From positions 1-52,048 of the forward strand of contig JANMVX010000330.1 in assembly GCA_031393505.1 (NCBI GenBank): DNA of 52,048 bases. The letters are read 5' to 3'. Both the position numbers and the translations under genes were made by a program. Each line of letters starts with the position of its first letter. Position 1 is the stretch's first letter. The notes beneath the pieces are model-generated. The model searched no databases. It was not told the DNA's origin and was given only the letters and a program-made list of their open reading frames with translations. Source of the DNA: JANYHF01 sp031393505. GTDB lineage: Bacteria > Pseudomonadota > Alphaproteobacteria > Rhizobiales > Hyphomicrobiaceae. This document shows, piece after piece, positions 7,779 to 16,115 of the stretch.

Positions 7779-8759
7779 TTACACGCTCATTGACGTGAGA
7801 TAATCCTCGCACAGCCGAACCGTATCGGCTGTGTACTGCACGCCCATGGATTGCGCGAGATCGGTTTCGCTGTGCGAGCCGATCCATGCCACCAGCAATA
7901 GCCGCCGCAGCATGACGAAGGTCGGGATCTCGGCCTCGTCGGCGGCGCCTAAGGGGCGTACACGGCGGTAGCCTTCGACCCATGCCGCCAACAGCGCCGG
8001 CACTTCGGGCTTATGCTCGAAAAAGCTAACCGTCGTGGCGCAGTCGTAGAGCAGCCACGAAAATCCGCAGTCGTCGAAGTCGATGACTTTGACCTTTCCG
8101 GCGTCGACCAGCAGGTTGGCGAGCCGCATGTCGCCATGCACCAGGCCGAAGCGGTCCGGGCCCTTGCCGAAGCGTTCCAGGCGAATACGGATCAAATCGA
8201 CGGTCCTGGCAAACAGCGCCTCGGTTGCCGGTGTCAACCCCATGCCAGCGCGCCAAGACCCCCAATGGGGCGTGCTGCCCAGGCTGGTGTCAAAATCCCA
8301 GATGTGACGGTCGAACCAGGCGGGGCGCTGCCAAGTCAGCACATGCTCGTGCATGCGCGCCGCCGTCTCGCCGAGCTGGCCGAACGCCGTGACATCGCTT
8401 TCGGCAGGTTCCTTGCCGGTCTCCCAATCGAACAGCACCGCCACGCGCGGCCGTTTGACCGAGGCGTGCGTCACCACCTGCAGCATCCCGCCGTCCCGGC
8501 CCGGGATGGCCGTGGGCGTGGTCGCCGCGCCGGCATCGCGCAGGGCTTTGGCCCAGGCCAGTTCCGATTGAATGGCCGAGGGCGAGTGGTAGCCAGGCCG
8601 GTGAACGCGCAAGGCCCAGCGTCGGCCGGATTTGGCGTCGTCGACACGATAGGTCGCGTTCTCCGAGACGTTGATCAGTGTCGCCGCGGCATGGTCTGGC
8701 AGGTCAAATCGATCCAGGCTGGCGGCTGCAAGGTCGGCCAATGGGTCGGTTGCTGACAA
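7779..8759 (-). CDS. APH-fold phosphotransferase (homoserine kinase type II-like)
   Basis: A kinase-like phosphotransferase of about 326 residues. The catalytic loop is GLVHGDMRLANLLVD, and the metal-binding motif is VKVIDFDDCGFSW, both as in aminoglycoside phosphotransferase and homoserine kinase type II folds. An upstream Lys/Arg strand (WALRVHRPGYHS) fits nucleotide binding. The substrate is unknown. No ATG is available near the N-terminus. TTG 8759 (LSATDPLADLAAAS) is used here because the frame upstream, to TTG 8861, is encoded by a palindromic repeat and looks non-coding. The start is therefore uncertain. Confidence 0.8.
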   Translation of the reverse strand: MSATDPLADLAAASLDRFDLPDHAAATLINVSENATYRVDDAKSGRRWALRVHRPGYHSPSAIQSELAWAKALRDAGAATTPTAIPGRDGGMLQVVTHASVKRPRVAVLFDWETGKEPAESDVTAFGQLGETAARMHEHVLTWQRPAWFDRHIWDFDTSLGSTPHWGSWRAGMGLTPATEALFARTVDLIRIRLERFGKGPDRFGLVHGDMRLANLLVDAGKVKVIDFDDCGFSWLLYDCATTVSFFEHKPEVPALLAAWVEGYRRVRPLGAADEAEIPTFVMLRRLLLVAWIGSHSETDLAQSMGVQYTADTVRLCEDYLTSMSV

Positions 8760-8776
8760 TCTGTACTCGTCAAATG

Positions 8777-8897
8777 GTCGGGCGCAATCGGCCTCTTCGC
8801 CGTGCTGCGCCGCAGGGGGTGAACACAAACGCCGCGCCGCGCGGCTAACCCGGCGGCGCAATACGGCGCGAAGAGAAAGCGCCTATTTCGCCCTACG
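8777..8897. repeat. palindromic element, CGTAGGGCGCAATAG class
   Basis: The left part (8777-8819, with GGGCGCAATCGGCC and TGCGCCGCAGGGGG) and the right part (8850-8897, with GGCGGCGCAATACGGCGCG and TTTCGCCCTACGG) are imperfect inverted copies of one unit. The same unit builds the element at 25818-26035. It lies between the convergently positioned ends of the phosphotransferase leader and RNase T2, and the RNase T2 stop codon (8883-8885) lies within the right arm. Confidence 0.75.
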
Positions 8898-9674
8898 GTC
8901 CGCCCACGGAGCGCGCTGGAAAATGCCGTTGTACCAGTGCTTTTTGTGCGTCTTCTTGTAATGGTCGGATTTGCCAACGGTCGCATCGGCCGCCGTTTCG
9001 CCGTTCAGGCCGACCCCGCGCACGGGCGGCAGCGTGATGAGATCGGTACGGCACATCTTGCCCTGCACCTCATTGCGCCCGCACTTGGCTGGCGCGCCAT
9101 CTTTCGAATAGCAGAAGTGGATTTCCTTCAACCGGCCGTTCCTGCCGCAGTCGATGGCGATCATGCTTTGCTGCAATTGCGGATTGGCCTTCAACAGGTC
9201 CGACCGCAAATCGGGCAATGAAACGTCGAGCGGGCTCGACAAGTTCGAATATTTCGCCGGGATGGTGATGCCCTTGTAGAGTTTTCGGGCAAGGTCGAAA
9301 TAGCCGCGCATCGGCAAGCCCGAGCAGGTGCCATGCGCCTGCCACTCATGATTCATGAGTTTTTCGGTCGGGATGGCGTCGATCACGTCGCTGACGATCT
9401 GTTGCGGCACGCGCGGTTCGTTGCCTGCCCCGCAGTCCGACGGCCAGCCTTTGTCGTATTGCGGCCAGAGTCCGTGCACGACAAACGCATATGGCCGCTT
9501 TGAATTGCATTGCGGATCGCTGTCGTGGCCCTCGAGGCAGAAGCTGGGCGACCAGCTCAGCACCAGCGCGTAATAGTCGAAATCGCCAGGACGATCCGAG
9601 AAGCCTGCCTTGGCGGGGGATATGGCGGCAACTGCGGCGAAGGCGGCGGCGGCGAGCGTGCGAAGCAGCGTCAC
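8883..9674 (-). CDS. secreted ribonuclease T2 family protein
   Basis: A 263-residue RNase T2-type endoribonuclease, which cleaves RNA through 2',3'-cyclic phosphates without metal. An N-terminal signal peptide (TLLRTLAAAAFAAVAAIS, cleavage near AKA-G) predicts export to the periplasm. Both active-site segments are present: FVVHGLWPQ (His67) and HEWQAHGTCSG (Glu110, His114). Several cysteines suggest disulphides. The start is GTG 9674 with GGAG 9 bp upstream. It begins 21 bp after the M20 peptidase gene, so the two may form an operon. The last codons and stop fall in a palindromic repeat, so the C-terminus could have been altered by it. Confidence 0.93.
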   Translation of the reverse strand: MTLLRTLAAAAFAAVAAISPAKAGFSDRPGDFDYYALVLSWSPSFCLEGHDSDPQCNSKRPYAFVVHGLWPQYDKGWPSDCGAGNEPRVPQQIVSDVIDAIPTEKLMNHEWQAHGTCSGLPMRGYFDLARKLYKGITIPAKYSNLSSPLDVSLPDLRSDLLKANPQLQQSMIAIDCGRNGRLKEIHFCYSKDGAPAKCGRNEVQGKMCRTDLITLPPVRGVGLNGETAADATVGKSDHYKKTHKKHWYNGIFQRAPWADRRAK

Positions 9675-9695
9675 GAGGAAAACTCCGTAGTGTGA

Positions 9696-11087
9696 TCAGT
9701 TGGCGAGCGCGGCCAAGATACGTGTCCAGCTGCGCGCGCCGCCTTCGAAGCTGGTGAGATTGTACTTTTCGTTCGGCGAGTGGATGCGGTCGTCATCAAG
9801 GGCATAGCCAATTAGCAGACTATCCATGCCCAACAATGACTTAAATGCTCCAACGATCGGGATCGAGCCGCCAGAGCCGATCAGTGCGGCGGGCTTGCCC
9901 CATTCTTGCTCCAGCGCCTTGGCAGCGGATTGTAGCGGCTTGGAGGTCGTATCGAAGCTGACGGCGGGGCTGCCCCGTCCGCCGCGGAACTCCGCCCTGG
10001 CGTCCGGCAACAAGCGGCTGGCGACGAAGGCTTTGAACGCCTTGATCACTTTGTCCGGGTCCTGATTGGCGACCAGACGGAATGTCAGCTTGGCAGCCGC
10101 CTCGGCCGGGATGACCGTCTTGGAGCCCGGCCCCTGGTAGCCGCCCCAGATGCCGTTGATTTCGGCGGTCGGGCGCGACCACAGCAGTTCCAGCATGGAG
10201 CGATCCTGCTCGCCGCACGGGGTTTCCAGACCGATATCGCCGAGGAATCTCTTGGCGTCGAAGCCCAGTTCCGCCCACTGTTTTTTCTGCGCAGCGGGCA
10301 GCTCGGCCACGTCATCGTAGAAGCCGGGGATCTGCACCCGCCCTGCTGCGTCGTGGAGTCCCGCCAAAATATGCGACAGCGCGCGGATCGGATTGATCGC
10401 AGCCCCGCCATACATGCCCGAATGCAGATCGCGGCTTGGCCCCTTGATCACCAGTTCGGTGAAGGCAAGGCCGCGCAGCATGGTTGTGATGGCGGGCGAC
10501 TTGCGGTCCCATTGGCCGGTATCGCAAACGAGGGCGAGGTCGCGCGTCAGCTCGGCCTTGTTGGCCTGCAGGAAGGGTTCGAGGCTCGGCGAGCCCGATT
10601 CTTCCTCGCCCTCCAGCAGCACGGTCACCGAGACCGGCAGATCGCCCGTGGCCGAAATCCAGCTGCGGCAGGCCTCGAAAAAGGTCATCAGCTGGCCTTT
10701 GTCGTCCGAGGCGCCGCGCCCGATGATGATTTGGCCGTTCGTCTTGTCCTCGCCAAGCCGGGGCTCGAACGGTGGGGAGGCCCAGAGCGCCACGGGATCG
10801 ACCGGCTGCACGTCGTAGTGGCCGTAAAACAGCACGTGCGGGCGTTTGGCCTGCTTGGACTTCCGCGTGCCGACCACCATTGGCCGGCCGGCCGTTTTGC
10901 GCGTGGAGGCTTCGAATCCGATGGAAATCAGTTCACGGGCGCACCAATCGGCGGCCTTGTCGCAATCGGGGTAGTTGGCTGGATCGGTAGAGATGCTGGG
11001 GATGCGCAACAACTCGAACAACCGCTCGAGCGCCGTAGCTCGGCCGTTTGCGAGGCTCGCCAATGCCGCGTCGAGGTCTTTGCTCAT
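9696..11087 (-). CDS. M20-family dipeptidase/metallopeptidase
   Basis: A 463-residue cytoplasmic zinc peptidase of the M20 family (dipeptidase or ArgE/DapE/CPG2-like). The metal and catalytic residues are in LFYGHYDVQP (His, Asp), GRGASDDKGQ (bridging Asp), EGEEESGSPS (catalytic Glu-Glu), CDTGQW and the C-terminal DDRIHSPNE (His). The lid/dimerisation domain carries DLHSGMYGGAAINP. Length and motif order match enzymes that hydrolyse dipeptides with broad specificity. It is followed by the RNase T2 gene after 21 bp. Confidence 0.93.
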   Translation of the reverse strand: MSKDLDAALASLANGRATALERLFELLRIPSISTDPANYPDCDKAADWCARELISIGFEASTRKTAGRPMVVGTRKSKQAKRPHVLFYGHYDVQPVDPVALWASPPFEPRLGEDKTNGQIIIGRGASDDKGQLMTFFEACRSWISATGDLPVSVTVLLEGEEESGSPSLEPFLQANKAELTRDLALVCDTGQWDRKSPAITTMLRGLAFTELVIKGPSRDLHSGMYGGAAINPIRALSHILAGLHDAAGRVQIPGFYDDVAELPAAQKKQWAELGFDAKRFLGDIGLETPCGEQDRSMLELLWSRPTAEINGIWGGYQGPGSKTVIPAEAAAKLTFRLVANQDPDKVIKAFKAFVASRLLPDARAEFRGGRGSPAVSFDTTSKPLQSAAKALEQEWGKPAALIGSGGSIPIVGAFKSLLGMDSLLIGYALDDDRIHSPNEKYNLTSFEGGARSWTRILAALAN

Positions 11088-11154
11088 GCTGGTGTCCTGC
11101 CCGACTGGTCGTTCAAGACGAGGACATTAGCCGGTGACGCCTGCCAGCGAAAGC

Positions 11155-11439
11155 CTAGTGCGGGAATTGCGCCAAGCCGTCCAACAGCGGCTTTACGCCG
11201 GGCAGCAACTTGATCGGATCCAGGACCTGGTCGCGCTGGCGCAGAAACACCACGCGCGGAAGCGATTTCCAACCGGCGGCTGCTTCTTCGCTAGCCGGCG
11301 TGTTGTGAAACGACTGACGGGCCAGCGCCTCGCGCACGTTGATGATTTTGGCGCCGGGATGGGGCATTGGCGACGCGTTGGCCATGGCAAGGGCGATGCC
11401 AAGGCAGGCAATAGCGCCAAGGGCGGTTCTGATCAGCAT
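11155..11439 (-). CDS. small secreted hypothetical protein
   Basis: A 94-residue protein with a signal peptide (MLIRTALGAIACLGIALAMANA) and a short mature part ending LLPGVKPLLDGLAQFPH. I recognise no family. The frame extends upstream to 11652 over the fmt 3' region, but ATG 11439 gives a clean secretion signal. It lies downstream of fmt on the same strand after a 98-bp gap. Confidence 0.55.
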   Translation of the reverse strand: MLIRTALGAIACLGIALAMANASPMPHPGAKIINVREALARQSFHNTPASEEAAAGWKSLPRVVFLRQRDQVLDPIKLLPGVKPLLDGLAQFPH

Positions 11440-11537
11440 GGTCTGGCGTCCAATGAGTGCGATTGTTGTCAGCGTTCTAGCGCAAAGCGCGGTGCACAGA
11501 GCGTGCCATCGCCCAACAGGGTTAAGGTCGGATGCGG

Positions 11538-12470
11538 TCACACCAACTGCGTTCCGGATTTGATCGCAAAACCGCGCAATAACTCGCCGGCCAGCATCGG
11601 TTTCTTGCCGGCCCGCTGCAGTTGCAGCAATCGGATGGCGCCCTCGCCGCAAGCCACGGTCAGGGTGTCGTCAAGACACACGCCTGGCGCGCCGTTCCCA
11701 TCAGCGCGCGTGCTTTGCAGCACCTTGATCCGCTCACTCTTGCCATCGATCGACATCTCGAACCACGCGCCGGGTAATGGCGACAAGCCGCGGATATGGT
11801 CATGAACGGTTTTGGCCGGACCGGCCCAATCGATCCGCGCCTCTGCCTTGTCGATCTTGGCGGCGTAGGTAACGCCTTCGCTGGTTTGCGGCCGGCACTG
11901 AAGCGAGCCACGCTCCAGTGCTCCGACCGCCCGCAACATCAGGTCCGCCCCGCGCTGGGCGGCGATGTCGTGCAGCTGGCCGGCGGTCATGTCGGGCGGC
12001 AGCGCCAGCGGCTCGGCCAGGCAGACCGGCCCGGTGTCGAGCCCTGCCTCCATGCGCATGACGCAGATTTCGGTTTCGATGTCGCCAGCCATCAGCGTGC
12101 GCTGCAACGGGGCGGCGCCCCGCCAACGCGGCAATTTCGAGGGATGCAGGTTGAGACAGCCCTCGCGCGGCACGTCCAGGATGGCCTGGGGCAGGATCAG
12201 GCCATAGGCCACGACAACGGCGACGTCCGCGTCGTGGGCCGCAAATTCGGCGGTGGAGGATTCGGAACGGAGCGATTTGGGCGTGATGACGGACAGTCCC
12301 ACGCCGCGAGCAAACACGTCAACAGCAGACGCACGCGGCTCCATCCCGCGGCCAGCCGGCTTGGCCGCCTGTGTATAGGCCGCCACGATCTCGTGTCCCG
12401 AGCCAACCAGCGTGGCCAGCGTCGGGACGGCGAAATCGGGCGTGCCCATGAAGATGATGCGGAGCGGCAT
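11538..12470 (-). CDS. fmt: methionyl-tRNA formyltransferase
   Basis: Transfers a formyl group from 10-formyl-THF to Met-tRNA(fMet). The 310-residue length is normal. The N-terminal Rossmann domain starts LRIIFMGTPDFAV, and the catalytic triad is visible as Asn107 and His109 in CLNLHPSKLPRWRGAAP and Asp145 in GLDTGPV. The C-terminal OB-like domain (about 205-300) contains AKIDKAEARIDW. def lies upstream on the same strand, as in many bacteria, but a membrane protein gene and a 470-bp repeat-rich gap separate them. Confidence 0.97.
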   Translation of the reverse strand: MPLRIIFMGTPDFAVPTLATLVGSGHEIVAAYTQAAKPAGRGMEPRASAVDVFARGVGLSVITPKSLRSESSTAEFAAHDADVAVVVAYGLILPQAILDVPREGCLNLHPSKLPRWRGAAPLQRTLMAGDIETEICVMRMEAGLDTGPVCLAEPLALPPDMTAGQLHDIAAQRGADLMLRAVGALERGSLQCRPQTSEGVTYAAKIDKAEARIDWAGPAKTVHDHIRGLSPLPGAWFEMSIDGKSERIKVLQSTRADGNGAPGVCLDDTLTVACGEGAIRLLQLQRAGKKPMLAGELLRGFAIKSGTQLV

Positions 12471-12514
12471 GACCGGCGACCCTCGATGACGAAGGCCTCA
12501 GCGATGGCGCAAGA

Positions 12515-12946
12515 TCAGTTGGCAGGCAAGTCCGCGGTTGTTTTGTCGTCGCGGTGCGTCAGCCGGCGGGCCGCGGCGGCCCACATCACAAACATCAAGG
12601 ACAGCACGCCGAAAGCCACCGCGCGGTGCGGTTCGCCAGCGTGAGCCAGCAGCAACAGGCCAAAGCCGGCGAACATCAGGTTCACCACCCAATGGAAACC
12701 GCGCGCGATGGCGAGCCCGGCATAGAGCCATTGCGGCATGGTGCGGAATGACCAAGGGACCAACATGACGATGTTGATAGCGACCATGGCCAGAATCAGG
12801 CCACGGGTATGGGCGCCGGTCGAGCGCGCCACGAACGCCAGCGCCAGCGTCAGCGCGACGCCGCTCGCCATGCCGCCCCAGAGCAGGGCCTTATGGGCGA
12901 CTTTATGGGCAAAACTGGTCTTCCAGGTTTCTGCAATGCTGCTCAC
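12515..12946 (-). CDS. hypothetical membrane protein
   Basis: A 143-residue protein with about four predicted membrane helices (ALLWGGMASGVALTLALAF, cut here; LILAMVAINIVMLVPW; WVVNLMFAGFGLLLLA; VAFGVLSLMFVMWAAA). No family recognised. Start at GTG 12946, with GGAG 8 bp upstream (CTGGAGACCGTCCC); a TTG ten codons earlier lacks this support. It lies between def and fmt, with a 44-bp gap to fmt. Confidence 0.6.
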   Translation of the reverse strand: MSSIAETWKTSFAHKVAHKALLWGGMASGVALTLALAFVARSTGAHTRGLILAMVAINIVMLVPWSFRTMPQWLYAGLAIARGFHWVVNLMFAGFGLLLLAHAGEPHRAVAFGVLSLMFVMWAAAARRLTHRDDKTTADLPAN

Positions 12947-13416
12947 GGGACGGTCTCCAGGAACGCGACAGGACAAGCGGGTGTAAACCTCGAAGCTAGA
13001 GGCTACCTGATCGGCGTTAGAAAAGACCTTCGGATTTCAATAGACTTTTAGGGATCGGCCAGAGCGATCCCAACCAAGTCGTCAAGAGCGTGAAAAGATG
13101 TGCGTATACCAACCCTCGTTGACGCTGACTCCTCAATGATTTGTAGGGGCGCATAGCAATGCGCCCGGCGCGCTGCATCCGACAGACTATCAGTGTTGCA
13201 CACCGGGCGCGCTGCTGCGCGCCCCTACAAAGCTGGCTTCCGATTCCACAAGAGACGATGGGTCAACATCAGTGCAGATTGGTATTAATCGTCGTTCCCG
13301 CGAAGGCGCCGTTCAGGCAGCACCTCCTGGGTGTTGACCCTGAGCCAGACCAGCAGCTTGTCTGGACCCCCGCCTGCGCGGGGTGACGAATCCGTATGGT
13401 TGCTGTCATCGGAGAG
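12947..13416. repeat. repeat-rich gap between def and the membrane gene
   Basis: No gene is seen here. The stretch holds a small hairpin (GGGATCG at 13051-13057 with CGATCCC at 13065-13071). A nested palindrome follows at 13141-13230, whose outer 12-bp arms TTGTAGGGGCGC and GCGCCCCTACAA are perfect and which carries a further GCGCCCGG pair inside. The segment 13288-13392 contains fragments (TTCCCGCGAAGGCG, CCCCCGCCTGCGCGGGG) of another common dispersed palindromic repeat. Confidence 0.65.
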
Positions 13417-13944
13417 TCACCCGACGGTCTCTTCATCGCGCTTGGCCTTGACCATCTTCTTGATGATGATGTCGCGCTTCAGCTTCGAGAGATAGTCGAT
13501 GAACAGCTTTCCGTTCAGGTGGTCGATCTCGTGCTGCACCACGGTCGCCAACATGCCCTCGCAGACCATCTCCAGCGGCTTACCGGCAAGGTCCATGTAA
13601 CGGACACGCACTGTCCCCGGCCGCTCCAGCTCGGCGTACACGTCGGGGATCGACAGACAGCCCTCTTCGTGCATGCGCAACTCGTCGCCGATCACCTCGA
13701 CAATTTCGGGATTGAACATGACGATCGGCTTCTTCGGGTCGGTGTCGTTTTTGACGATGTCCATCACCAGCAGGCGGCGCGGCACGCCGACCTGCACGGC
13801 GGCAAGTCCCACGCCGGGCGCCTTGTACATGGTGGCGAACATATTATCGACCAGCCGCTTCAGGTCGGCGTCGATGCGTTCCACGGGCGCGCTCGGCCGC
13901 CGCAGCAGCGGGTCGGGAGCCTTGATGATGTCGAGAATGGCCAT
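13417..13944 (-). CDS. def: peptide deformylase
   Basis: Removes the N-formyl group from nascent proteins. The 175-residue enzyme has all three motifs: GVGLAAVQVG (about 44-53), EGCLSIP with the metal Cys96, and QHEIDHLNG with the metal histidines 138 and 142 and catalytic Glu139. Type 1 class. Start at ATG 13944 (MAILDIIKAPDPLL); an in-frame start 63 bp upstream is less likely. Read on the minus strand towards fmt, its usual partner, with an intervening membrane gene. Confidence 0.97.
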   Translation of the reverse strand: MAILDIIKAPDPLLRRPSAPVERIDADLKRLVDNMFATMYKAPGVGLAAVQVGVPRRLLVMDIVKNDTDPKKPIVMFNPEIVEVIGDELRMHEEGCLSIPDVYAELERPGTVRVRYMDLAGKPLEMVCEGMLATVVQHEIDHLNGKLFIDYLSKLKRDIIIKKMVKAKRDEETVG

Positions 13945-14124
13945 GGGTTTCAGATAAGCAAAGGGCGCGAACCGGTCAACGGGGCGGCGGCGCGGCATTG
14001 CGGCCAATGTGCAGGTTTGGCAAACCGTTCAGCCATCCTTGGCGTATCGCCTTTAGGCTACGGGGCGTCTTGCAACGGCGGAGTGCCGAATTTGACAGCG
14101 ATAGCGAGCAAAGGGAGCGCAGTT

Positions 14125-14934
14125 TTGGGCTGGGTGTTCGCCGTCGGACTGCTGGTGATCGGTCTCTACGCGGCCATGGTTGCGGTCGCCTACTGGAAGC
14201 AACGCGCGCTGATCTATCATCCCGGCGGCGCGCGGCTGGCGCCTATCCAGTTTGGCCTCGCCAACATCGAGGATGTGACGTTGGCCACGCCCGACGGCGA
14301 AAAGCTGGTGGCCTGGTGGGCCAAGGCCGCGCCTGGCAAGCCGACCATCCTCTATGTCCATGGCAACGCTGGCCATTTGTCCGAGCGGTCCGAGCGCATC
14401 CGCTTCTTCCAGAACGCCGGCATCGGCATGTTCATGCTGGCCTATCGGGGCTTTTCCGGCAGCACCGGATCGCCCTCGGAGGTAGCCAATGTCGCCGACG
14501 CCGCACTCGCGTTCGATCATCTGGTGGCGTCGGGCGTGCGCAAGCAGGACATCGTGCTGTTCGGAGAATCCTTGGGGACGGGCGTTGCGGTGCAGCTGGC
14601 GGCTCTGCGGCCCGGCGTTCCCGGCTTGGTCCTGGATTCGCCCTTCACCAGCATGGCCGACGCCGGAGCGCACCATTTTCCCTGGTTGCCCGTAGGCGCG
14701 CTGATCACCGATCGCTACGACAGCCTGTCACGGATCGGGGCGCTGCACTTGCCTCTGTTGATCTTGCATGGCGAAGCCGATTTCACGGTGCCGGTCGCGA
14801 TGGGGCGGGCGATGTACGCGGCGGCCAACGAACCCAAGAAAATCGTCACTTTTCCAGGCGCACAGCACATTTTGCATGCGCAATTCGGATCGCTCGACAT
14901 CGTGCGCGACTTCATCGGCGGACTTAAGCGCTGA
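14125..14934 (+). CDS. alpha/beta hydrolase, membrane-anchored
   Basis: A 269-residue serine hydrolase of the YfhR/BEM46 (ABHD13-like) type. An N-terminal membrane anchor (WVFAVGLLVIGLYAAMVAVAY, partly quoted) is followed by the hydrolase core: LYVHGNAGH (oxyanion region), FGESLGTG (nucleophile Ser), HGEADFTVP (Asp) and GAQHIL (His). The substrate is unknown. There is no ATG; TTG 14125 is chosen because AAGGGAG sits 7 bp upstream, and GTG 14134 is a close alternative. The frame is open far upstream, but that part is antisense to def and not credible. The 3' end overlaps the convergent antitoxin gene by 11 bp. Confidence 0.85.
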   Translation: MGWVFAVGLLVIGLYAAMVAVAYWKQRALIYHPGGARLAPIQFGLANIEDVTLATPDGEKLVAWWAKAAPGKPTILYVHGNAGHLSERSERIRFFQNAGIGMFMLAYRGFSGSTGSPSEVANVADAALAFDHLVASGVRKQDIVLFGESLGTGVAVQLAALRPGVPGLVLDSPFTSMADAGAHHFPWLPVGALITDRYDSLSRIGALHLPLLILHGEADFTVPVAMGRAMYAAANEPKKIVTFPGAQHILHAQFGSLDIVRDFIGGLKR

Positions 14935-15283
14935 GGCGCTTGCCGCCGGCGGGAGCGCGGTTCGGCAAGGCGCCGACTGGAAACGTGATCGGCGCAATCT
15001 CGATGGTGTCGGCGCGCTCGGCGTTCCAGACGTCGTGCTGCATCTGCAAGGCGAGCCAATAGCGCGCGCCATTGCCAAAGGCTTTGCCGAGCCGGCGCGC
15101 CATATCAAGCGATACCGGGCGGCGTTCTCCCAGAAAGTCGACCAGACGGGTCAGACTCACGCCAAGCTTGGCGGCCAGCTCTTTGCGGCTCAAGGCCAAG
15201 CGGGGAAGAATCTGCTCGCGAAGGATTTCGCCGGGATGGGGCGGGCCATAACCCCACTGCTCATAGTTCAACTGAAGCGACAT
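14924..15283 (-). CDS. HigA-family addiction-module antitoxin (XRE HTH), apparently orphan
   Basis: A 119-residue protein with the HigA family opening PPHPGEILREQILPRL, then an XRE-type helix-turn-helix (SRKELAAKLGVSLTRLVDFL, and DMARRLGKAF). The C-terminal half fits family members of this length. HigB-type toxins normally sit immediately upstream of HigA; here the upstream 26 bp lead straight into a 102-bp hairpin element and then rpsU, with no toxin gene. It may act as a solitary repressor or be a remnant. Confidence 0.85.
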   Translation of the reverse strand: MSLQLNYEQWGYGPPHPGEILREQILPRLALSRKELAAKLGVSLTRLVDFLGERRPVSLDMARRLGKAFGNGARYWLALQMQHDVWNAERADTIEIAPITFPVGALPNRAPAGGKRLSA

Positions 15284-15308
15284 AGTGAAAAACGTCTCCA
15301 AAGAAAAT

Positions 15309-15410
15309 CGAAAGTAAAACGGGGACAGTTTCCTTATATCGCGCCAAAAAGCGGTCGATGTTTGAATAGCGGTGACGCGATATAAGTAAACTGTCCCCGT
15401 TTTACTTTCG
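15309..15410. repeat. long hairpin element with GGGGACAG arms
   Basis: The arms 15309-15343 and 15376-15410 are 35 bp each with a single mismatch, separated by a 32-bp loop. The arms contain AAAGTAAAACGGGGACAGTT and end TATATCGCG. It sits 26 bp upstream of the HigA-like start codon, where a promoter or a higB gene would be expected. It looks like a small non-autonomous mobile palindrome; a second GGGGACA-ended element lies at 34881-35071. Confidence 0.85.
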
Positions 15411-15509
15411 GACCGGCCGGCGGACAACGAATGTTGTGGCCGAACAAACACTTAGAACTTTGAACCTTAATGAAATGTGAACATCGGCAAAATTGCAGGA
15501 CAGCATTGC

Positions 15510-15548
15510 AAAAAGCCAAAAGGCCCCGCAGCGGTCCCGCTGGAGGCC
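15510..15548 (-). terminator. Rho-independent terminator of rpsU
   Basis: On the minus strand, downstream of the rpsU stop, a GC-rich stem (15548 down to 15522: GGCCTCCAGCGG ... CCGCTGCGGGGCC) is followed by TTTTGGCTTTTT. The stem has CAGCGG/CCGCTG paired perfectly with the outer GGCC/GGCC closing it. The position and T-run mark it as the rpsU terminator. Confidence 0.85.
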
Positions 15549-15578
15549 TCGACCAACCTATTGAAAATATTCGAAGAC

Positions 15579-15812
15579 CTAGCGGCGCTTGGTGACCGGA
15601 CCAGCGGCGATCAGGCCTTCGCGCTGCAGCTTCTTGCGGGCCAGCTTGCGGGCGCGGCGGACGGCCTCGGCCTGCTCGCGGGCGCGCTTTTGCGACGGCT
15701 TCTCGTAATGTCCGCGCAGCTTCATTTCGCGGAAAATACCCTCGCGCTGCATCTTCTTCTTGAGCGCCTTGAGGGCCTGGTCGACATTGTTGTCACGAAC
15801 GAGAACCTGCAC
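15579..15812 (-). CDS. rpsU: 30S ribosomal protein S21
   Basis: A 77-residue basic protein with the S21 signature: VQVLVRDNNVDQALKALKKK, then REMKLRGHYEKPSQKRAREQAEAVRRARK. It joins the small subunit near the 3' end of 16S rRNA and helps mRNA selection. The start is GTG 15812, preceded by GGAGG 10 bp upstream; the open frame reaching 15893 adds residues not seen in S21. The C-terminus is longer and more basic than in E. coli, as usual in alphaproteobacteria. Transcription ends at the hairpin 15510-15548. Confidence 0.96.
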   Translation of the reverse strand: MQVLVRDNNVDQALKALKKKMQREGIFREMKLRGHYEKPSQKRAREQAEAVRRARKLARKKLQREGLIAAGPVTKRR

Positions 15813-16115
15813 GAGGGAGTGACCTCCGAAAAACGTGTTGGAATTGGGTAAGGGCGCAAAACCGAAGGCGTCGCTCGTTGCCGCAGCGACCAAGCAAAAT
15901 CCGGTTCAGCTCCAAAGATGGCAAGGCGGTAACAGAATTCTGGAGCCAAGTCCAGCGAGGCACTGCAGTCCATTCGAATGAAGCGATGTTGGGGCGCACT
16001 GCTGTGCGCCCCTACGCCACTGGCAGCGACATCTACAAGCCACTAGCCGCCATCCTGCCGGCCCGCTAACGTGCGGCCGCTTCGCCAAAGGCCGATACGA
16101 CGGGGATTTTCAGCC
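15813..16115. repeat. intergenic region with a GTAGGGGCG-class palindrome
   Basis: The divergent gap between rpsU and the methyltransferase. It carries a palindrome at 15991-16012 (GGGGCGCAC, 4-base loop, GTGCGCCCC) flanked by CCTACGCCACTGGCAG at 16011-16026. That flank recurs in the element at 20563-20658, so the repeated unit is longer than the palindromic core. No gene is seen. Confidence 0.7.

Noticed and set aside
10353..11213. Long open frame on the plus strand (286 residues) opposite the M20 peptidase gene
   Set aside because: It is antisense to a well-supported gene with intact catalytic motifs, and its product has no recognisable features.
13288..13392. CRISPR-like spacing of repeated GC words
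   Set aside because: The words are inverted and of unequal length, and there are no regular direct repeats with spacers.
13396..14124. Upstream extension of the alpha/beta hydrolase frame
   Set aside because: It runs antisense to def and through intergenic DNA. The ribosome-binding site and family N-terminus support a start at 14125.
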